From Clostridiales bacterium UBA4039 (GTDB lineage Bacteria > Bacillota > Clostridia > Lachnospirales > Vallitaleaceae), in contig DGAD01000006.1 of NCBI GenBank assembly GCA_002382805.1, forward strand, positions 100,207 to 164,206: a stretch of DNA of 64,000 nt, given 5' to 3'. The notes below the pieces were generated by a model. It searched no databases. It saw nothing but the letters and a program-made list of their open reading frames with translations, and was not told the DNA's origin. The position numbers and the translations under genes were made by a program. Below are positions 1 to 9,546 of the stretch, piece after piece (position 1 is the stretch's first letter; the number at the start of each line of letters is the position of its first letter).

Positions 1-1549
1 CTTCATCCCGAAGAAAATGTGCTTTGACGTTCTCAACTTCATTAAGCTGCTTAATCATAGGTGCAATATGGTTTGAAATCGTTTCAAGTGTCAATAGATT
101 TTCTTGGGAAAACATCACCCCATTTTCTATTGAAAACAAGCATACGACACCAATTAACTCCGGTACAATATAGTCAATATGCATCGGTACAATGATGGCT
201 CCTTGAACAATATCATATAATTCATCTGTATAGATTTGTGCAAAAGCATCGGCAACATCATCCGCTGAATATTTTATAACTACTCGCCCATTTTGCAAAG
301 CTTCCATATCCTGATTCAAGAAAAACGCTGTTTCATCCGTATGAAATCCCACGCTGTTACGAATAGAAAACGCATTACTCTCTGGATTATACATCGCTAG
401 ACAGCTCGTCTTATATCCAAAAGCAACCTTTAATGTCTCTAATGCAAGTTCACCTAAAGCATCAATATCTTGCGCAAGATTCAAATTTTTAACTAGCGTG
501 TTCATCACTTGTAATCGCGTAATTTTTTCATCTAAGGATTGTCGATGTGCTTTAAGTGTCTCTACATTCCTCGCATTGATAACTGCTATATATGTTGCCG
601 AGGCTAAACTTTCAATCAATTCAAAAATTTCCCTGTCATACTCCGTATTATTGATTTTCTTACTTAATGTTACAAATCCAAGTAAATATCCATCATTCAC
701 TAGATTGATAATGTACTTGGGTTCATGCGTATCGAGGGCATGAATGGAAGATGAAAAATACTGCTTAAACAGCTGTTGATCCTCTGCATCTTCATAATCA
801 ATGACCACTTTTCCCTGTAGATTCTTCACCTCTTTGCTTTGAATGCTTGATGGTCTAAAACTGACTTTATTATATACATCAATCATTCCCATACATTCAT
901 AGCGTTGTCCAATCGTATCATAAATATAAATCGATGTAATTCGACTTTGGGTCAGCTCCGAAAACACACTATTGGTCATTTGTACAACCCTGCGTACATT
1001 CAACTCGCTTAGCAGCGCTTTTGACGCTTGATTAATCGCAAAAAGATTAAATACTTTGGCATCAAGTTTTTTCTTCACCTGTTCTAATGCATTATAGGAA
1101 TCATAATGCGACAGTGACAGACTAAAAAGATTCATAAGGGCATTGGCAATAATCAAATCCGCATCCAATACACGTTCTTTATTAAACACCACAAACCCAA
1201 GTAAGCTCTTGTCCATAATAAGAGGAATAGCATACTTAGGTTTTTCTTCTAAAAACAACTCTGTAGGGATATAGTCTCCTAAACGTTCTTCATCCACCAA
1301 CCCTGCATGAAAGTAAACCAATTCATCATGATGCGCCTGTTTAGGAAAAAAAATGTGCGGATTGTAACCCTCTGTATTTTTTACGACTTTATACGTACCT
1401 TGACTTTCAACAATAAGCACACATGACGAAGGATGTATCAACTCCATCGAAAAATCATAGATATACTCTAACATGTTTTCTAGCGAAAAACGCTGCGAAA
1501 AAAACTCAATCGCATTCACGAGTTTTATATATTGGTCGGTCTGCTGCAT
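1..1549 (-). CDS. Multi-GAF-domain signalling protein (partial)
   Basis: The reading frame is open from an ATG at 1549 to the left edge of the window, so the C-terminus is missing; about 516 residues are visible. I see three successive GAF-like units, each ending in a hydrophobic strand such as YAIPLIMDKSLLGFVVF, YIINLVNDGYLLGFVTL and IIVPMHIDYIVPELIGVVCL. GAF domains are cytoplasmic small-molecule or redox sensor modules. There is no signal peptide or membrane segment in the visible part. The output domain (GGDEF, HD-GYP, PP2C or kinase) would lie beyond the window, so the function cannot be decided. The start follows the next gene's stop after a short gap, suggesting cotranscription with the SH3 lipoprotein and the exporter genes upstream. 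Confidence 0.7.
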   Translation of the reverse strand, partial: MQQTDQYIKLVNAIEFFSQRFSLENMLEYIYDFSMELIHPSSCVLIVESQGTYKVVKNTEGYNPHIFFPKQAHHDELVYFHAGLVDEERLGDYIPTELFLEEKPKYAIPLIMDKSLLGFVVFNKERVLDADLIIANALMNLFSLSLSHYDSYNALEQVKKKLDAKVFNLFAINQASKALLSELNVRRVVQMTNSVFSELTQSRITSIYIYDTIGQRYECMGMIDVYNKVSFRPSSIQSKEVKNLQGKVVIDYEDAEDQQLFKQYFSSSIHALDTHEPKYIINLVNDGYLLGFVTLSKKINNTEYDREIFELIESLASATYIAVINARNVETLKAHRQSLDEKITRLQVMNTLVKNLNLAQDIDALGELALETLKVAFGYKTSCLAMYNPESNAFSIRNSVGFHTDETAFFLNQDMEALQNGRVVIKYSADDVADAFAQIYTDELYDIVQGAIIVPMHIDYIVPELIGVVCLFSIENGVMFSQENLLTLETISNHIAPMIKQLNEVENVKAHFLRDE

Positions 1550-1557
1550 AGAGCCCC

Positions 1558-2373
1558 CTATTCTATCGTTACCGATACAAGTGCCGCTTGATTATACGCA
1601 TCAGCAACGCCATAGCTAATCGTATAGTCTTTAATTTTCACTGTGGCAAACCCTTGTGTTCCGACTTCACCAAACTTATTTGCCACTTGATTATAATCAC
1701 TAAAGATAAACCATACATCATCAATATCATTTGACATTCGGGGCAGCAATACACTCGAAGCTTCATCTGGAACAAAGCGAACAACCGTGCCAAACGATAA
1801 TCTTGACGTCTCATGGTAAAAAGTTCCTGTCAATTCAACGTCTCCATTAAACACAATTTTACTCAAATCATCGATTTGACTAATCTCTTTAACCAACATT
1901 CCAACAATTTGATCTCCCACTTTTATATCATTAGGTTTAAATGGATTATCAATATATTTTGGTATTGGCATGACTTCAATATCTACAATTTCTGTTGTAT
2001 CTTCTTCTACACGAATCGTAATCTCTGTTTGTGCACAAAACCATCCTGCCACATACCCTTCTTTATTGGGCTCATATTCAATCAAATACCATATACGTTT
2101 TTGGGAATCTTCTTTTTGGTCTATAACCTGAAATTTATCATTTTCATACACGGCTCCAACTTGCGAGCTTTCGACGTCGGCATCACTTCGAACATTTAAG
2201 CGCTGTGCTTCAACGTTAATATAACTAGCGGATACTGTTCTCGGCTCGAACACAGGTTCAATTACGGTTTCTTGCTGGGCCTCCTCATCTTTTTCATCTT
2301 TGATTTCAACGGATTCCAAGGTACATCCTGCAAGAAGTACCATGAGCCCCATAACTATTATCACTTTTTTCAC
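1558..2373 (-). CDS. SH3-domain lipoprotein
   Basis: A predicted secreted lipoprotein of about 271 residues. I place the start at the GTG at 2373: it is preceded by a strong GAGGAGG site and overlaps the TGA stop of the upstream permease gene, whereas the longer frame has no ribosome site. Residues 1-16 form a signal peptide ending in the lipobox LLAGC. A short acidic linker is followed by a bacterial SH3 (SH3b) domain with the hallmark strand RLNVRSDADVESSQVGAV and a later W-Y-L-I strand. The C-terminal 130 residues have no fold I recognise. SH3b domains usually bind peptidoglycan or other wall components. The overlap implies translational coupling with the FetAB-type exporter. Confidence 0.75.
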   Translation of the reverse strand: MKKVIIVMGLMVLLAGCTLESVEIKDEKDEEAQQETVIEPVFEPRTVSASYINVEAQRLNVRSDADVESSQVGAVYENDKFQVIDQKEDSQKRIWYLIEYEPNKEGYVAGWFCAQTEITIRVEEDTTEIVDIEVMPIPKYIDNPFKPNDIKVGDQIVGMLVKEISQIDDLSKIVFNGDVELTGTFYHETSRLSFGTVVRFVPDEASSVLLPRMSNDIDDVWFIFSDYNQVANKFGEVGTQGFATVKIKDYTISYGVADAYNQAALVSVTIE

Positions 2374-3179
2374 GATTGTACCTCCTCTTTTAAAAATTGT
2401 TTTTTTAATTGACATTTACTGTTAAACATATTCTTTGCCGACAAAATAATGGCTAAATATATATTAAAATATTTTGTAATAAAAATAGCTACCATAATGG
2501 CGATTTGATATCGGATTGCTTCAATGGGTATTGTTCCTCCAAGAATTTGACCCGTCATCATCCCCGGCAAAGAAACTAAACCAATCGTTGCAATCGATGC
2601 AATTGTCGGATTAATCGACACTAAAACCGCTTCCTTAAAATAGGGCTTTAATGCTTCAAACTTTGTCGCACCCAGCATGAGGTCATATTGATAGACATCT
2701 TCATTTTTTATTAACCCATTGTAAAATGTCGACAGCCCTATAATATTGCCACTAAGACCGTTACCTAATAACATGCCACCAATCGTAATAATGTACTTGG
2801 CGTCAAAGATTTGATTAATTTGTATAACAACACCATTAAAAAAAAGCAGCATAAATATATTCGGGATAAATAATGACACCAAAACCGGAACAAAAGATAT
2901 CGAGCGTTTAATTGGAATAGCCCCCCCAATAGAGATTGTTGCCACTATCATCATAACAACAATATAGGCAATATTCAACCCAATATTATTTAAGTCAAAA
3001 ATGTATTGTAAATATATACCAACAATAGATAGTTGAATGACCATGCGCATAATTGCAACAACTATTTTTTTTGTTTGAACTATGCCAATCGTTCGATTAA
3101 TCATAAAAATTGGGATAACCAAAATAATGAGAAAGGCTAAATTCAATACTTCAATGGATGCAACTCCCATTAATTCCAC
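2370..3179 (-). CDS. fetB: UPF0014/FetB-family ABC permease
   Basis: An integral membrane protein of 269 residues with about six to seven hydrophobic segments, typical length for the UPF0014 (FetB/YbbM) family. Recognisable family sequence includes RTIGIVQTKK near residue 30 and the stretch around GLVSLPGMMTGQILGG near residue 200, which is the most conserved part of the family. In E. coli FetAB is reported to export iron and help resist oxidative stress; the substrate here is inferred only from family. The GTG at 3179 overlaps the end of the ATPase gene by 10 bases; an in-frame ATG at 3170 is an alternative start. The gene forms an operon with its ATPase and the SH3 lipoprotein. Confidence 0.8.
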   Translation of the reverse strand: MELMGVASIEVLNLAFLIILVIPIFMINRTIGIVQTKKIVVAIMRMVIQLSIVGIYLQYIFDLNNIGLNIAYIVVMMIVATISIGGAIPIKRSISFVPVLVSLFIPNIFMLLFFNGVVIQINQIFDAKYIITIGGMLLGNGLSGNIIGLSTFYNGLIKNEDVYQYDLMLGATKFEALKPYFKEAVLVSINPTIASIATIGLVSLPGMMTGQILGGTIPIEAIRYQIAIMVAIFITKYFNIYLAIILSAKNMFNSKCQLKKQFLKEEVQS

Positions 3180-3799
3180 GCCACCTTTCTAAACGTTGCT
3201 TGTTCTTCCCAAATTTGATCATGGCTAATCGCCAAAACCGTTTCAGGGCACTTCATAAAGAATTCTACTGTCTTTTGCTTTAATTGTTTATCCAACCCCG
3301 ACGTCACTTCATCGAGTAGGAATATAGGACGTTTCAACATAATCGCCAATATAATTCCTAACCGTTGACGTTCTCCACCAGACAGTTCTTCTGAATTTTT
3401 ATAGATATAACGCGGGTCGAACTCAAAATACTCCATCAGTTCTTGATCTAACAGATATTCTCCTGAAAAATCCAGGGTATTGTGGCGATAATTTCCCATC
3501 GCAAGCAAATAGTCTTTTACTTTTCCCTTACGCAAGGTCACATCTTGATTAACATAAGCAAATTGATTGCGCACTTCTCTAAAGTCTTTACCTTCAATGG
3601 CATGTCCTTGTACAAATATTTTTCCGCCTTGATACTCAATAAATCCTAGCAATGCCTTAATTAAGCTGGATTTACCTGTACCTGATTTTCCGGTGATCAA
3701 TATTTTTTCTCCACTTTTTACCTTGAGGTCAAAAGCTTCAACAACAGTTCTCTCACCAAACTGAATTTTTAGATCTTCAAACTGTATATCATACGTCAT
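3170..3799 (-). CDS. fetA: ABC transporter ATPase, FetA-like
   Basis: A compact ABC ATPase of 209 residues that energises the adjacent UPF0014 permease. Visible motifs are Walker A GKSGTGKSS (residues about 37-45), a Q-loop FAYVNQD, the signature LSGGERQR and Walker B IFLLDEVTSGLD, followed by a switch histidine in AISHDQ. All catalytic residues are present. The length and the adjacent permease type point to the FetA/YbbL subgroup rather than to amino-acid or lipoprotein ATPases. It is the first gene of a tight run (ATPase, permease, SH3 lipoprotein, GAF protein) on the minus strand. Confidence 0.8.
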   Translation of the reverse strand: MTYDIQFEDLKIQFGERTVVEAFDLKVKSGEKILITGKSGTGKSSLIKALLGFIEYQGGKIFVQGHAIEGKDFREVRNQFAYVNQDVTLRKGKVKDYLLAMGNYRHNTLDFSGEYLLDQELMEYFEFDPRYIYKNSEELSGGERQRLGIILAIMLKRPIFLLDEVTSGLDKQLKQKTVEFFMKCPETVLAISHDQIWEEQATFRKVAWN

Positions 3800-3815
3800 T
3801 CAACTACTCCTTTGT

Positions 3816-4349
3816 TTATTTTTTGAGGAGTCCATAGCCTCCATAGACGGGCTTAACATCATTCACTGTAATGACCGCATTATATTCCAATGCTTTAATA
3901 ACTTCGATGGCCTCTGCCGATCGCTTACGTTTAATATGCATAACCAAGACCGATCGCGAGTGGTTCATACCTTGACCCACAAGTTCTGTCACCGCAAATC
4001 CTTTTGAACGTAAGGCTTTAGCCAGTGTTTTTCCTGAAGTTTCTTTAACAATGACTTCAATTCGAACGCTTCCAAATCCGAGTTTTTGTTCAAAAAACGA
4101 ACCTGAAAATGTTCCAATAGCAAACCCTAATGCATACACTACTAATTTAAAAGGATCTTCCGTTAAATTATCTAAAACTTTGGACACAAGTAATGCCCAA
4201 ATAATAACTTCAATAAGTCCAATCATGGCTCCTTTTATTCGTTCTCCTTTGGTAACAAGAACGATTCGTATCGTTGCCATCGTTACTTCAATAATCTTAA
4301 CTACAAAAATCAGTAAATACACATAAATAGGTTCACTCAATATATTCAT
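3816..4349 (-). CDS. UPF0316/DUF2179 membrane protein
   Basis: A 177-residue protein with three N-terminal transmembrane segments (about residues 8-25, 38-58, 66-86) and a soluble C-terminal DUF2179 domain, the architecture of the UPF0316 family. Family-typical stretches include VTMATIRIVLVTKG near residue 22 and the C-terminal YNAVITVNDVKPVYGGYG. DUF2179 domains resemble PII/ACT-like folds and are thought to sense small ligands, but no function is established for this family. The gene overlaps the preceding DUF3783 gene by four bases (ATGA), so the two are translationally coupled. Confidence 0.8.
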   Translation of the reverse strand: MNILSEPIYVYLLIFVVKIIEVTMATIRIVLVTKGERIKGAMIGLIEVIIWALLVSKVLDNLTEDPFKLVVYALGFAIGTFSGSFFEQKLGFGSVRIEVIVKETSGKTLAKALRSKGFAVTELVGQGMNHSRSVLVMHIKRKRSAEAIEVIKALEYNAVITVNDVKPVYGGYGLLKK

Positions 4350-4753
4350 GACTTCAACGCCTCTTTTTCCCGTTTTAATTCTTCAACCAAATCAGCAAAA
4401 CGCCATTTGATGCTTGTTGGCGTCACCATAGCTACAATAGGTCTAGCGGGTGCTTCTTTAAATAGTTTTGTAATAAAGGCATTAATTTCATATTGGCTTG
4501 TGCTGTTAAACACAATCACCTGGTCCTCATGAGCCATAAGCTTATGCTCACAAGTCTCTTCTTCTAATGCTATAATTTCCTCTATATGCTGCTCTGCTTT
4601 TGATTGATCGATATAAATCAATTCATCAATTCCTGCATGTTCACGAATTGTATCTAACGCCTCCACACCTTGTTGGTCATAGCCATAGACGAGTATCGCA
4701 TTACGTCCTTGAGGGCGTTTTCGGTCTTCTAAATCCATTTTACTAAATGACAT
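4346..4753 (-). CDS. DUF3783 domain protein
   Basis: A 135-residue soluble protein. The last 50 residues carry the DUF3783 signature RPIVAMVTPTSIKWRFADLVEEL, preceded by a strand-rich segment beginning ILVYGYD. The family is common in Clostridia and has no known function. The middle segment contains a short Cys/His cluster (EEETCEHKLMAHED) that is not clearly a metal site. A good AGGAGGT ribosome site precedes the ATG at 4753. The gene is coupled to the UPF0316 gene by an ATGA overlap and sits 13 bases downstream of the amino-acid importer operon, so cotranscription with either is possible. Confidence 0.7.
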   Translation of the reverse strand: MSFSKMDLEDRKRPQGRNAILVYGYDQQGVEALDTIREHAGIDELIYIDQSKAEQHIEEIIALEEETCEHKLMAHEDQVIVFNSTSQYEINAFITKLFKEAPARPIVAMVTPTSIKWRFADLVEELKREKEALKS

Positions 4754-4766
4754 ATGTATAACCTCC

Positions 4767-5492
4767 TTAATGAAATGTGAGTACCTTATCTAAAAAAACT
4801 TTAAGTTCTTGAGTCTGGGGATTTTCTAGAATATTAGCATTGCCATGCTCAATAATATGTCCTTGTTCCATATAGATAATATAATCGGCTATTTCTTTAG
4901 CAAATCCAATCTCATGGGTAACTAAAATCACATCTTTATTATCTTGAACCAAAGTCTCTATCGACTGTAAAACTTCATATGTAAGTACCGGGTCCAGACT
5001 TGATGTTGGTTCATCTAACAAGATAACTTCTGGTTGTATAGCCAGTGCTCTAACAATAGATACACGTTGGGATTGCCCCCCGCTGATTTGATGCGGATGC
5101 TTATCCTTATGATCAATCAAACCAAATCTATCCAATAGAACTTCGACTTCTTTTTTTGCTTCTGAAGGTTTGCGGCGATGGACTTTTTCCATCACCAGAC
5201 AAATGTTGTCAATGACCGATAAATGATTAAACAAATTATGGTCTTGAAATACAAAACCAATATGTTTACGATATTCTTCTAAATTCACCGTACCAATTGA
5301 CTGATTATTTAATTCTATGTTGCCACCTTCAAAGGTTTCTAGTCCAGCAATCAAACGTAGCAGTGTCGACTTTCCACTGCCTGAAGGTCCGATGAGTGCA
5401 AGTACCTTTATATCGTCCATGGATAATTCAAGGTTATCCAAGATTTTTACATTATCATAAAACTTATTCACATGATCGAGTTTTAATTTCAT
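4767..5492 (-). CDS. Polar amino-acid ABC importer, ATPase
   Basis: A 241-residue ATPase of the GlnQ/ArtP type that powers uptake of a polar amino acid. It shows Walker A GPSGSGKST (about residues 35-43), Q-loop FVFQDHNLFNHLSV, signature ISGGQSQR, Walker B VILLDEPTSSLDP and H-switch LVTHEIGFA. The downstream partner in the same run is the inner-membrane permease and the next is the binding lipoprotein, giving a complete three-component importer. It is the last gene of that operon on the minus strand. Substrate specificity cannot be read from the ATPase. Confidence 0.88.
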   Translation of the reverse strand: MKLKLDHVNKFYDNVKILDNLELSMDDIKVLALIGPSGSGKSTLLRLIAGLETFEGGNIELNNQSIGTVNLEEYRKHIGFVFQDHNLFNHLSVIDNICLVMEKVHRRKPSEAKKEVEVLLDRFGLIDHKDKHPHQISGGQSQRVSIVRALAIQPEVILLDEPTSSLDPVLTYEVLQSIETLVQDNKDVILVTHEIGFAKEIADYIIYMEQGHIIEHGNANILENPQTQELKVFLDKVLTFH

Positions 5493-5513
5493 GCTTTCAC
5501 CAATACCTCTCTG

Positions 5514-6266
5514 CTATTTAATAATTCGCACGTGAAGTCTTTCCTCCAATTTACGTACAAAAACAATCAGCGGCACCGTTATAATCCAATACCCTATGGA
5601 TACAACAATAAATCCTTCTGCAAAACGGAATGTGTTTGACTGAACCACATTTATTTCATTGAAGAATTCATTTAATGCCATGTATGACAATAACGCACTC
5701 CCTTTTATCGTTAGCGCAAATTGTCCTGCAAGTGGAGGTAATATACTCTTAAGTACTTGCGGAAAAATGACATAACGATAAGTTTGGACTTTTGTAAACC
5801 CAAACATTTTCGCTGTCTGCCACTGATTAATATGAATGGATTCAATGGCCCCTTTATAAATATCTGAAATATATGCTCCGATATATAATCCTAACGTTAC
5901 AACGCCTACAAATAATTTTGAATCGATCGAAAACGCATTGCCAATATAATAATAAGATACAATGGCAATCACGAGTAACGGCGTTCCAAAGATAATGGTC
6001 TTATGAATAACAGCTACATATTTTATTGCTAAAATATTCGACTCATTCATAAAATATAAAATCAATCCAACCATTAACGATAAGAGTACGCCCAGCACGC
6101 TAACTTCAATGGTACGAAGCCACCCGTTAAATATTACTTTTCTATAAGTATAGTAAGGGGCAAAGTCAAGACTCACCCCTATTGTTTGTGTTGTCACAAA
6201 GTAAAACAATCCTAAATACAGACATAAAGCTATCATGAAGTTTACTGTTTTATTGTTTTTTATCAT
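5514..6266 (-). CDS. Polar amino-acid ABC importer, permease
   Basis: A 250-residue permease of the HisM/GlnP class. Hydrophobic segments occur at about residues 10-27, 58-78, 88-108, 123-143, 180-200 and 218-236. The EAA-type coupling loop for the ATPase is seen as YKGAIESIHINQWQTAKMFG. Only one permease gene is present, so the channel is probably a homodimer. It sits between the ATPase and the binding protein genes with spacings of about 20-30 bases. Confidence 0.85.
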   Translation of the reverse strand: MIKNNKTVNFMIALCLYLGLFYFVTTQTIGVSLDFAPYYTYRKVIFNGWLRTIEVSVLGVLLSLMVGLILYFMNESNILAIKYVAVIHKTIIFGTPLLVIAIVSYYYIGNAFSIDSKLFVGVVTLGLYIGAYISDIYKGAIESIHINQWQTAKMFGFTKVQTYRYVIFPQVLKSILPPLAGQFALTIKGSALLSYMALNEFFNEINVVQSNTFRFAEGFIVVSIGYWIITVPLIVFVRKLEERLHVRIIK

Positions 6267-6296
6267 GCAGTCCTTCTTTCATGGAGTTTTATTGAA

Positions 6297-7121
6297 TTAG
6301 AAGAAAAAGTCCAACCCATATTCTTCAAATTCTGCAATTTCTTCTTGCAAATAGTCTTCACGTATCTTTTCATATGTTCCATCAACTTTAGCTTCTTCTA
6401 AAAATGCATTGATTTTATTCTTAAGTTCATCTTCGCCTTTTCGCATTGCAATTCCCCATCCCTTGGTATTTGGAAGTGGTTCTAAAATTGTCTTGGTTGT
6501 ATCCGGATAATTTTGATTATGTCGGATAATAGATAATGGGTCATAAATAAATGCATCAGCTTTTCCCTGAGCAACTTCTAATACTGCCGTTGCTTCCTCT
6601 TCAATATTTACAAGGGTAGCATCTGCCGCATTCATTTTAGCCCAAATTTCTGCTACTGTACCTGATTTTACAGCGATTTTTACTTCTGCATCATTTAAGT
6701 CCTCTGGACCGTTAACTTTTGAATCTACATGCGCCAAAATCATTAAAGGCGCCGATGTGTATTCGTCTGAAAAGTCAACACGTTCCAGACGCTCTGGTGT
6801 AATTGTCATTGAAGAAATAATAATATCAACGCTTCCTGTCTCCAATGCAGGAATTAAGCTTGCATATCGTGTGTCTACAATTTCAATGTCTTTACCTAAA
6901 TATTCTCCTAATGCATATGCCAGCTGAACAGATACGCCATCTGCTTTTCCTTCAGCATTTTTTGTCTCAAAAGGTGGGTATTGAAGTTCCATACCTACTT
7001 TAATTACATCTTTTTCCATGGTTGACTCTTTTTCACCATATGCATCTTTTGTTGCATCCGAGCCACAACCAACCAATAATATTACACTTAATAATAAAAC
7101 ACTTATTTTCTTTATCATCAC
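6297..7121 (-). CDS. Amino-acid-binding lipoprotein (SBP family 3)
   Basis: A 274-residue extracellular solute-binding lipoprotein. Signal peptide and lipobox end at LLVGCGSD (Cys about residue 19). The family 3 fold is marked by VGMELQYPPFETKN, GVSVQLAYALGEYLG, IISSMTITPERLERVDFSDEY, the hinge segment KIAVKSGTVAE, and GWGIAMRKGEDELKNKINAFL. This is the first gene of the importer operon; its promoter should lie in the AT-rich divergent space 7122-7327. The ligand is likely a polar or charged amino acid, but the exact one is not deducible. Confidence 0.87.
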   Translation of the reverse strand: MMIKKISVLLLSVILLVGCGSDATKDAYGEKESTMEKDVIKVGMELQYPPFETKNAEGKADGVSVQLAYALGEYLGKDIEIVDTRYASLIPALETGSVDIIISSMTITPERLERVDFSDEYTSAPLMILAHVDSKVNGPEDLNDAEVKIAVKSGTVAEIWAKMNAADATLVNIEEEATAVLEVAQGKADAFIYDPLSIIRHNQNYPDTTKTILEPLPNTKGWGIAMRKGEDELKNKINAFLEEAKVDGTYEKIREDYLQEEIAEFEEYGLDFFF

Positions 7122-7327
7122 TCATTCTCCTCCTAAATATTACTACGTATACTGACAAGTTTCTCTTTATTTATAACTCTTTTAATTATACCGAAATAAA
7201 AAATTTAGTCAACATTATGAAAGTTCTTACGTTAATTTTTCTTAATTCTAAGGATTTTTTAATGTTTATCAGTTAATATATGTTTAATAGATAAATTAAA
7301 AAAGTATTAAAGGAGTGAGTATTTATT

Positions 7328-8506
7328 ATGAAAATTGGACTGTTTACCGATTGTTATCTACCACAAATCAATGGTGTTGTAACTTCCGTCCTAATGTTAG
7401 AAGAAGAATTAACACGATTAGGACATGATGTCACAATTATCACTGTTGAAGTTCCCGGTCACATAGATGAACGCGCTAATGTTATTCGCATCAAATCCAT
7501 CCCTTTTCACCGATGGAAAGAATTTCGTGTGGCCATTCCCATTAGCGCACACAAAGTATCCAAAATTAAACAAATGGATTTTGACATTATTCATACCCAC
7601 ACCGAGTTTAGTATTGGATTATTAGGACGACACATTTCAAAAATTCTTGATATACCCAATCTTCACACCTATCACACAATGTATGAAGATTATACCCACT
7701 ATGTTAACCGCTTAAAGTATGGACACGGCATGATTAAAAAATTCATCAAAACCGGCAGCAAATTCTATGTCCGCACATATGATGGCGTCATTGCCCCTTC
7801 CAATAAGACACGTAACGCTCTTATTCATTATGGTGTACGTAACGCTATCTTCGTTATGCCTACCGGAATTGATTTGAGCCAATTTGTTCCTATAAGTCAA
7901 GATGCCCCTGAACTGAAGTCTTTGCGTCAAAAGTACGGATTGACTCAAGAGCATAATCTGCTATTAACCGTCGGACGGTTAAGCGAAGAAAAAAGTCACG
8001 ACATGCTTATTCGTCAACTTCCAGAGCTTGTTGCACAAGATTCTTCAATCCGCGTTATGTTTGTGGGCGACGGTCCGGATCGCGCAAAATTGGAAAAGCT
8101 TTGCCAAAAGCTTCACGTAAGCGATCATGTTATTTTTACCGGAAAAGTTCCGTTTAATCAAATTCATCTATATTATAATTTAGCAACTCTATTTGTCAGT
8201 TGCTCCAAAACGGAAACTCAGGGACTAACGATTATTGAAGCGATGGCCTGTAATATTCCGGTCGTTGTATATGATGATACACATGTCCAAGATATTGTAT
8301 ATCACAAAAAAACCGGCTATTTGTTTACGACTGAAAAACAGTTGTCAGAAAATATTCAACATGCATTATTAAATCCGATTATCCGTAATCTCATGACACA
8401 CAATGCACAGATCATCGTTCAGTCGATTTCAAAGGAAAATTTCGGAAAAAACATCGAAAAAATATATGCATCTATTATCAAGCAACCTAGATTAACCGCT
8501 ATATAG
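7328..8506 (+). CDS. GT4 glycosyltransferase, diacylglycerol glucosyltransferase-like
   Basis: A 392-residue GT-B glycosyltransferase of family GT4. The N-terminus MKIGLFTDCYLPQINGVVTS is characteristic of the 1,2-diacylglycerol 3-glucosyltransferase group that makes the glycolipid anchor of Firmicute membranes. The donor-binding half has LTVGRLSEEKS (about residue 215) and the ETQGLTIIEAMACNIPVV motif (about residue 300) containing the E-x7-E catalytic pair. No signal peptide; it would act at the cytoplasmic membrane face. It heads a plus-strand three-gene cassette with a second GT4 enzyme 8 bases downstream and a flippase-like protein. Confidence 0.8.
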   Translation: MKIGLFTDCYLPQINGVVTSVLMLEEELTRLGHDVTIITVEVPGHIDERANVIRIKSIPFHRWKEFRVAIPISAHKVSKIKQMDFDIIHTHTEFSIGLLGRHISKILDIPNLHTYHTMYEDYTHYVNRLKYGHGMIKKFIKTGSKFYVRTYDGVIAPSNKTRNALIHYGVRNAIFVMPTGIDLSQFVPISQDAPELKSLRQKYGLTQEHNLLLTVGRLSEEKSHDMLIRQLPELVAQDSSIRVMFVGDGPDRAKLEKLCQKLHVSDHVIFTGKVPFNQIHLYYNLATLFVSCSKTETQGLTIIEAMACNIPVVVYDDTHVQDIVYHKKTGYLFTTEKQLSENIQHALLNPIIRNLMTHNAQIIVQSISKENFGKNIEKIYASIIKQPRLTAI

Positions 8507-8514
8507 GAGGACTT

Positions 8515-9546
8515 ATGAACATATTACTATATTCTGAAGGCTTACATTTTATCAAACACTCTGGAGTGGGCCGCGCCATTTTACATCAAAAGAAAGCCTT
8601 GGATTTAAACGATATAAGCCATACATCAAAACTTAGTGATTTGGATGCTTGTGATGTCGTACATATCAATACGATCGGAATCCAAAGTTATCTTCTTGCA
8701 AAGTACGCAAAGTATAAAGGAAAAAAGGTTGTCATTCACGGGCACAGCACAGAGGAAGATTTCAAGAATTCTTTTATTCTTTCTAACCATATCGCCCCCT
8801 TATTTAAGCATATCCTTCGCAAAATGTATAATACCGGAGATGTTATCATTACACCAACCCCTTATTCAAAGAAGCTATTGCAAAGTTACCATTTAGAACC
8901 GCCAATTGTAAATATTTCTAACGGTATCGATTTGACCCATTTTAGCCGTCGCCAATTTCAGCATCAATCCTATAGTTTTAGAAAAACTTATGGGTTTTCA
9001 GAGGATGAAAAACTTATTCTCTCTGTTGGATTACAGATTAAGCGAAAAGGTATTCTCGATTTTATTGCTCTGGCTCACCAAATGCCTGATTATACCTTCG
9101 TCTGGTGCGGTACCACTCCAAAAGCACTCATGACCAAGGCTGTTAAACAGGCGATAAAATCCGCACCTACAAATGTACGCTTTTTAGGCTATGTTGAGAA
9201 TATGCTTGCAGCTTATTGTGAATCTGATGTGTTCTTAATGCTTAGTTATGAAGAGACTGAAGGAATTGTAATGCTAGAATCTTTAGCTTGTGAGTTACCC
9301 ATCATTGTGCGAGATATTCCGGTATATTCTGACTGGCTCCAGGATGGACTGCATTGTAAAAAAGCAACTTCGATACAGCAGTTTAAGCAATCGCTTCGTT
9401 CCTATTTTGACGGTACTTTACCTATTGATCTAGGCGCCGCCTATTGCGTTGCCAAACAACGCTCTCTTAAGACCATAGGTCGTACTCTTTCTGATACATA
9501 TTCTGATATTTTATATGAGGTAAGCTATGAAACACGTACTGAATAA
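8515..9546 (+). CDS. GT4 glycosyltransferase, second step of glycolipid synthesis (inferred)
   Basis: A 343-residue GT4 enzyme with N-terminus MNILLYSEGLHFIKHSGVGRA, resembling the processive glycolipid glycosyltransferases that add the second sugar to glucosyl-diacylglycerol. The donor site is visible as LSVGLQIKRKGILDF (about residue 165) and EETEGIVMLESLACELPIIV (about residue 245). It begins eight bases after the first transferase with an AGGAGG site overlapping the end of that gene. It overlaps the following membrane-protein gene by 20 bases, so the three are one transcription unit. The sugar added is unknown. Confidence 0.78.
   Translation: MNILLYSEGLHFIKHSGVGRAILHQKKALDLNDISHTSKLSDLDACDVVHINTIGIQSYLLAKYAKYKGKKVVIHGHSTEEDFKNSFILSNHIAPLFKHILRKMYNTGDVIITPTPYSKKLLQSYHLEPPIVNISNGIDLTHFSRRQFQHQSYSFRKTYGFSEDEKLILSVGLQIKRKGILDFIALAHQMPDYTFVWCGTTPKALMTKAVKQAIKSAPTNVRFLGYVENMLAAYCESDVFLMLSYEETEGIVMLESLACELPIIVRDIPVYSDWLQDGLHCKKATSIQQFKQSLRSYFDGTLPIDLGAAYCVAKQRSLKTIGRTLSDTYSDILYEVSYETRTE

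Noticed and set aside
1813..2199. A 128-residue plus-strand frame within the SH3 lipoprotein gene.
   Set aside because: Antisense shadow; composition rich in Phe, Ile and Asn and no start signals.
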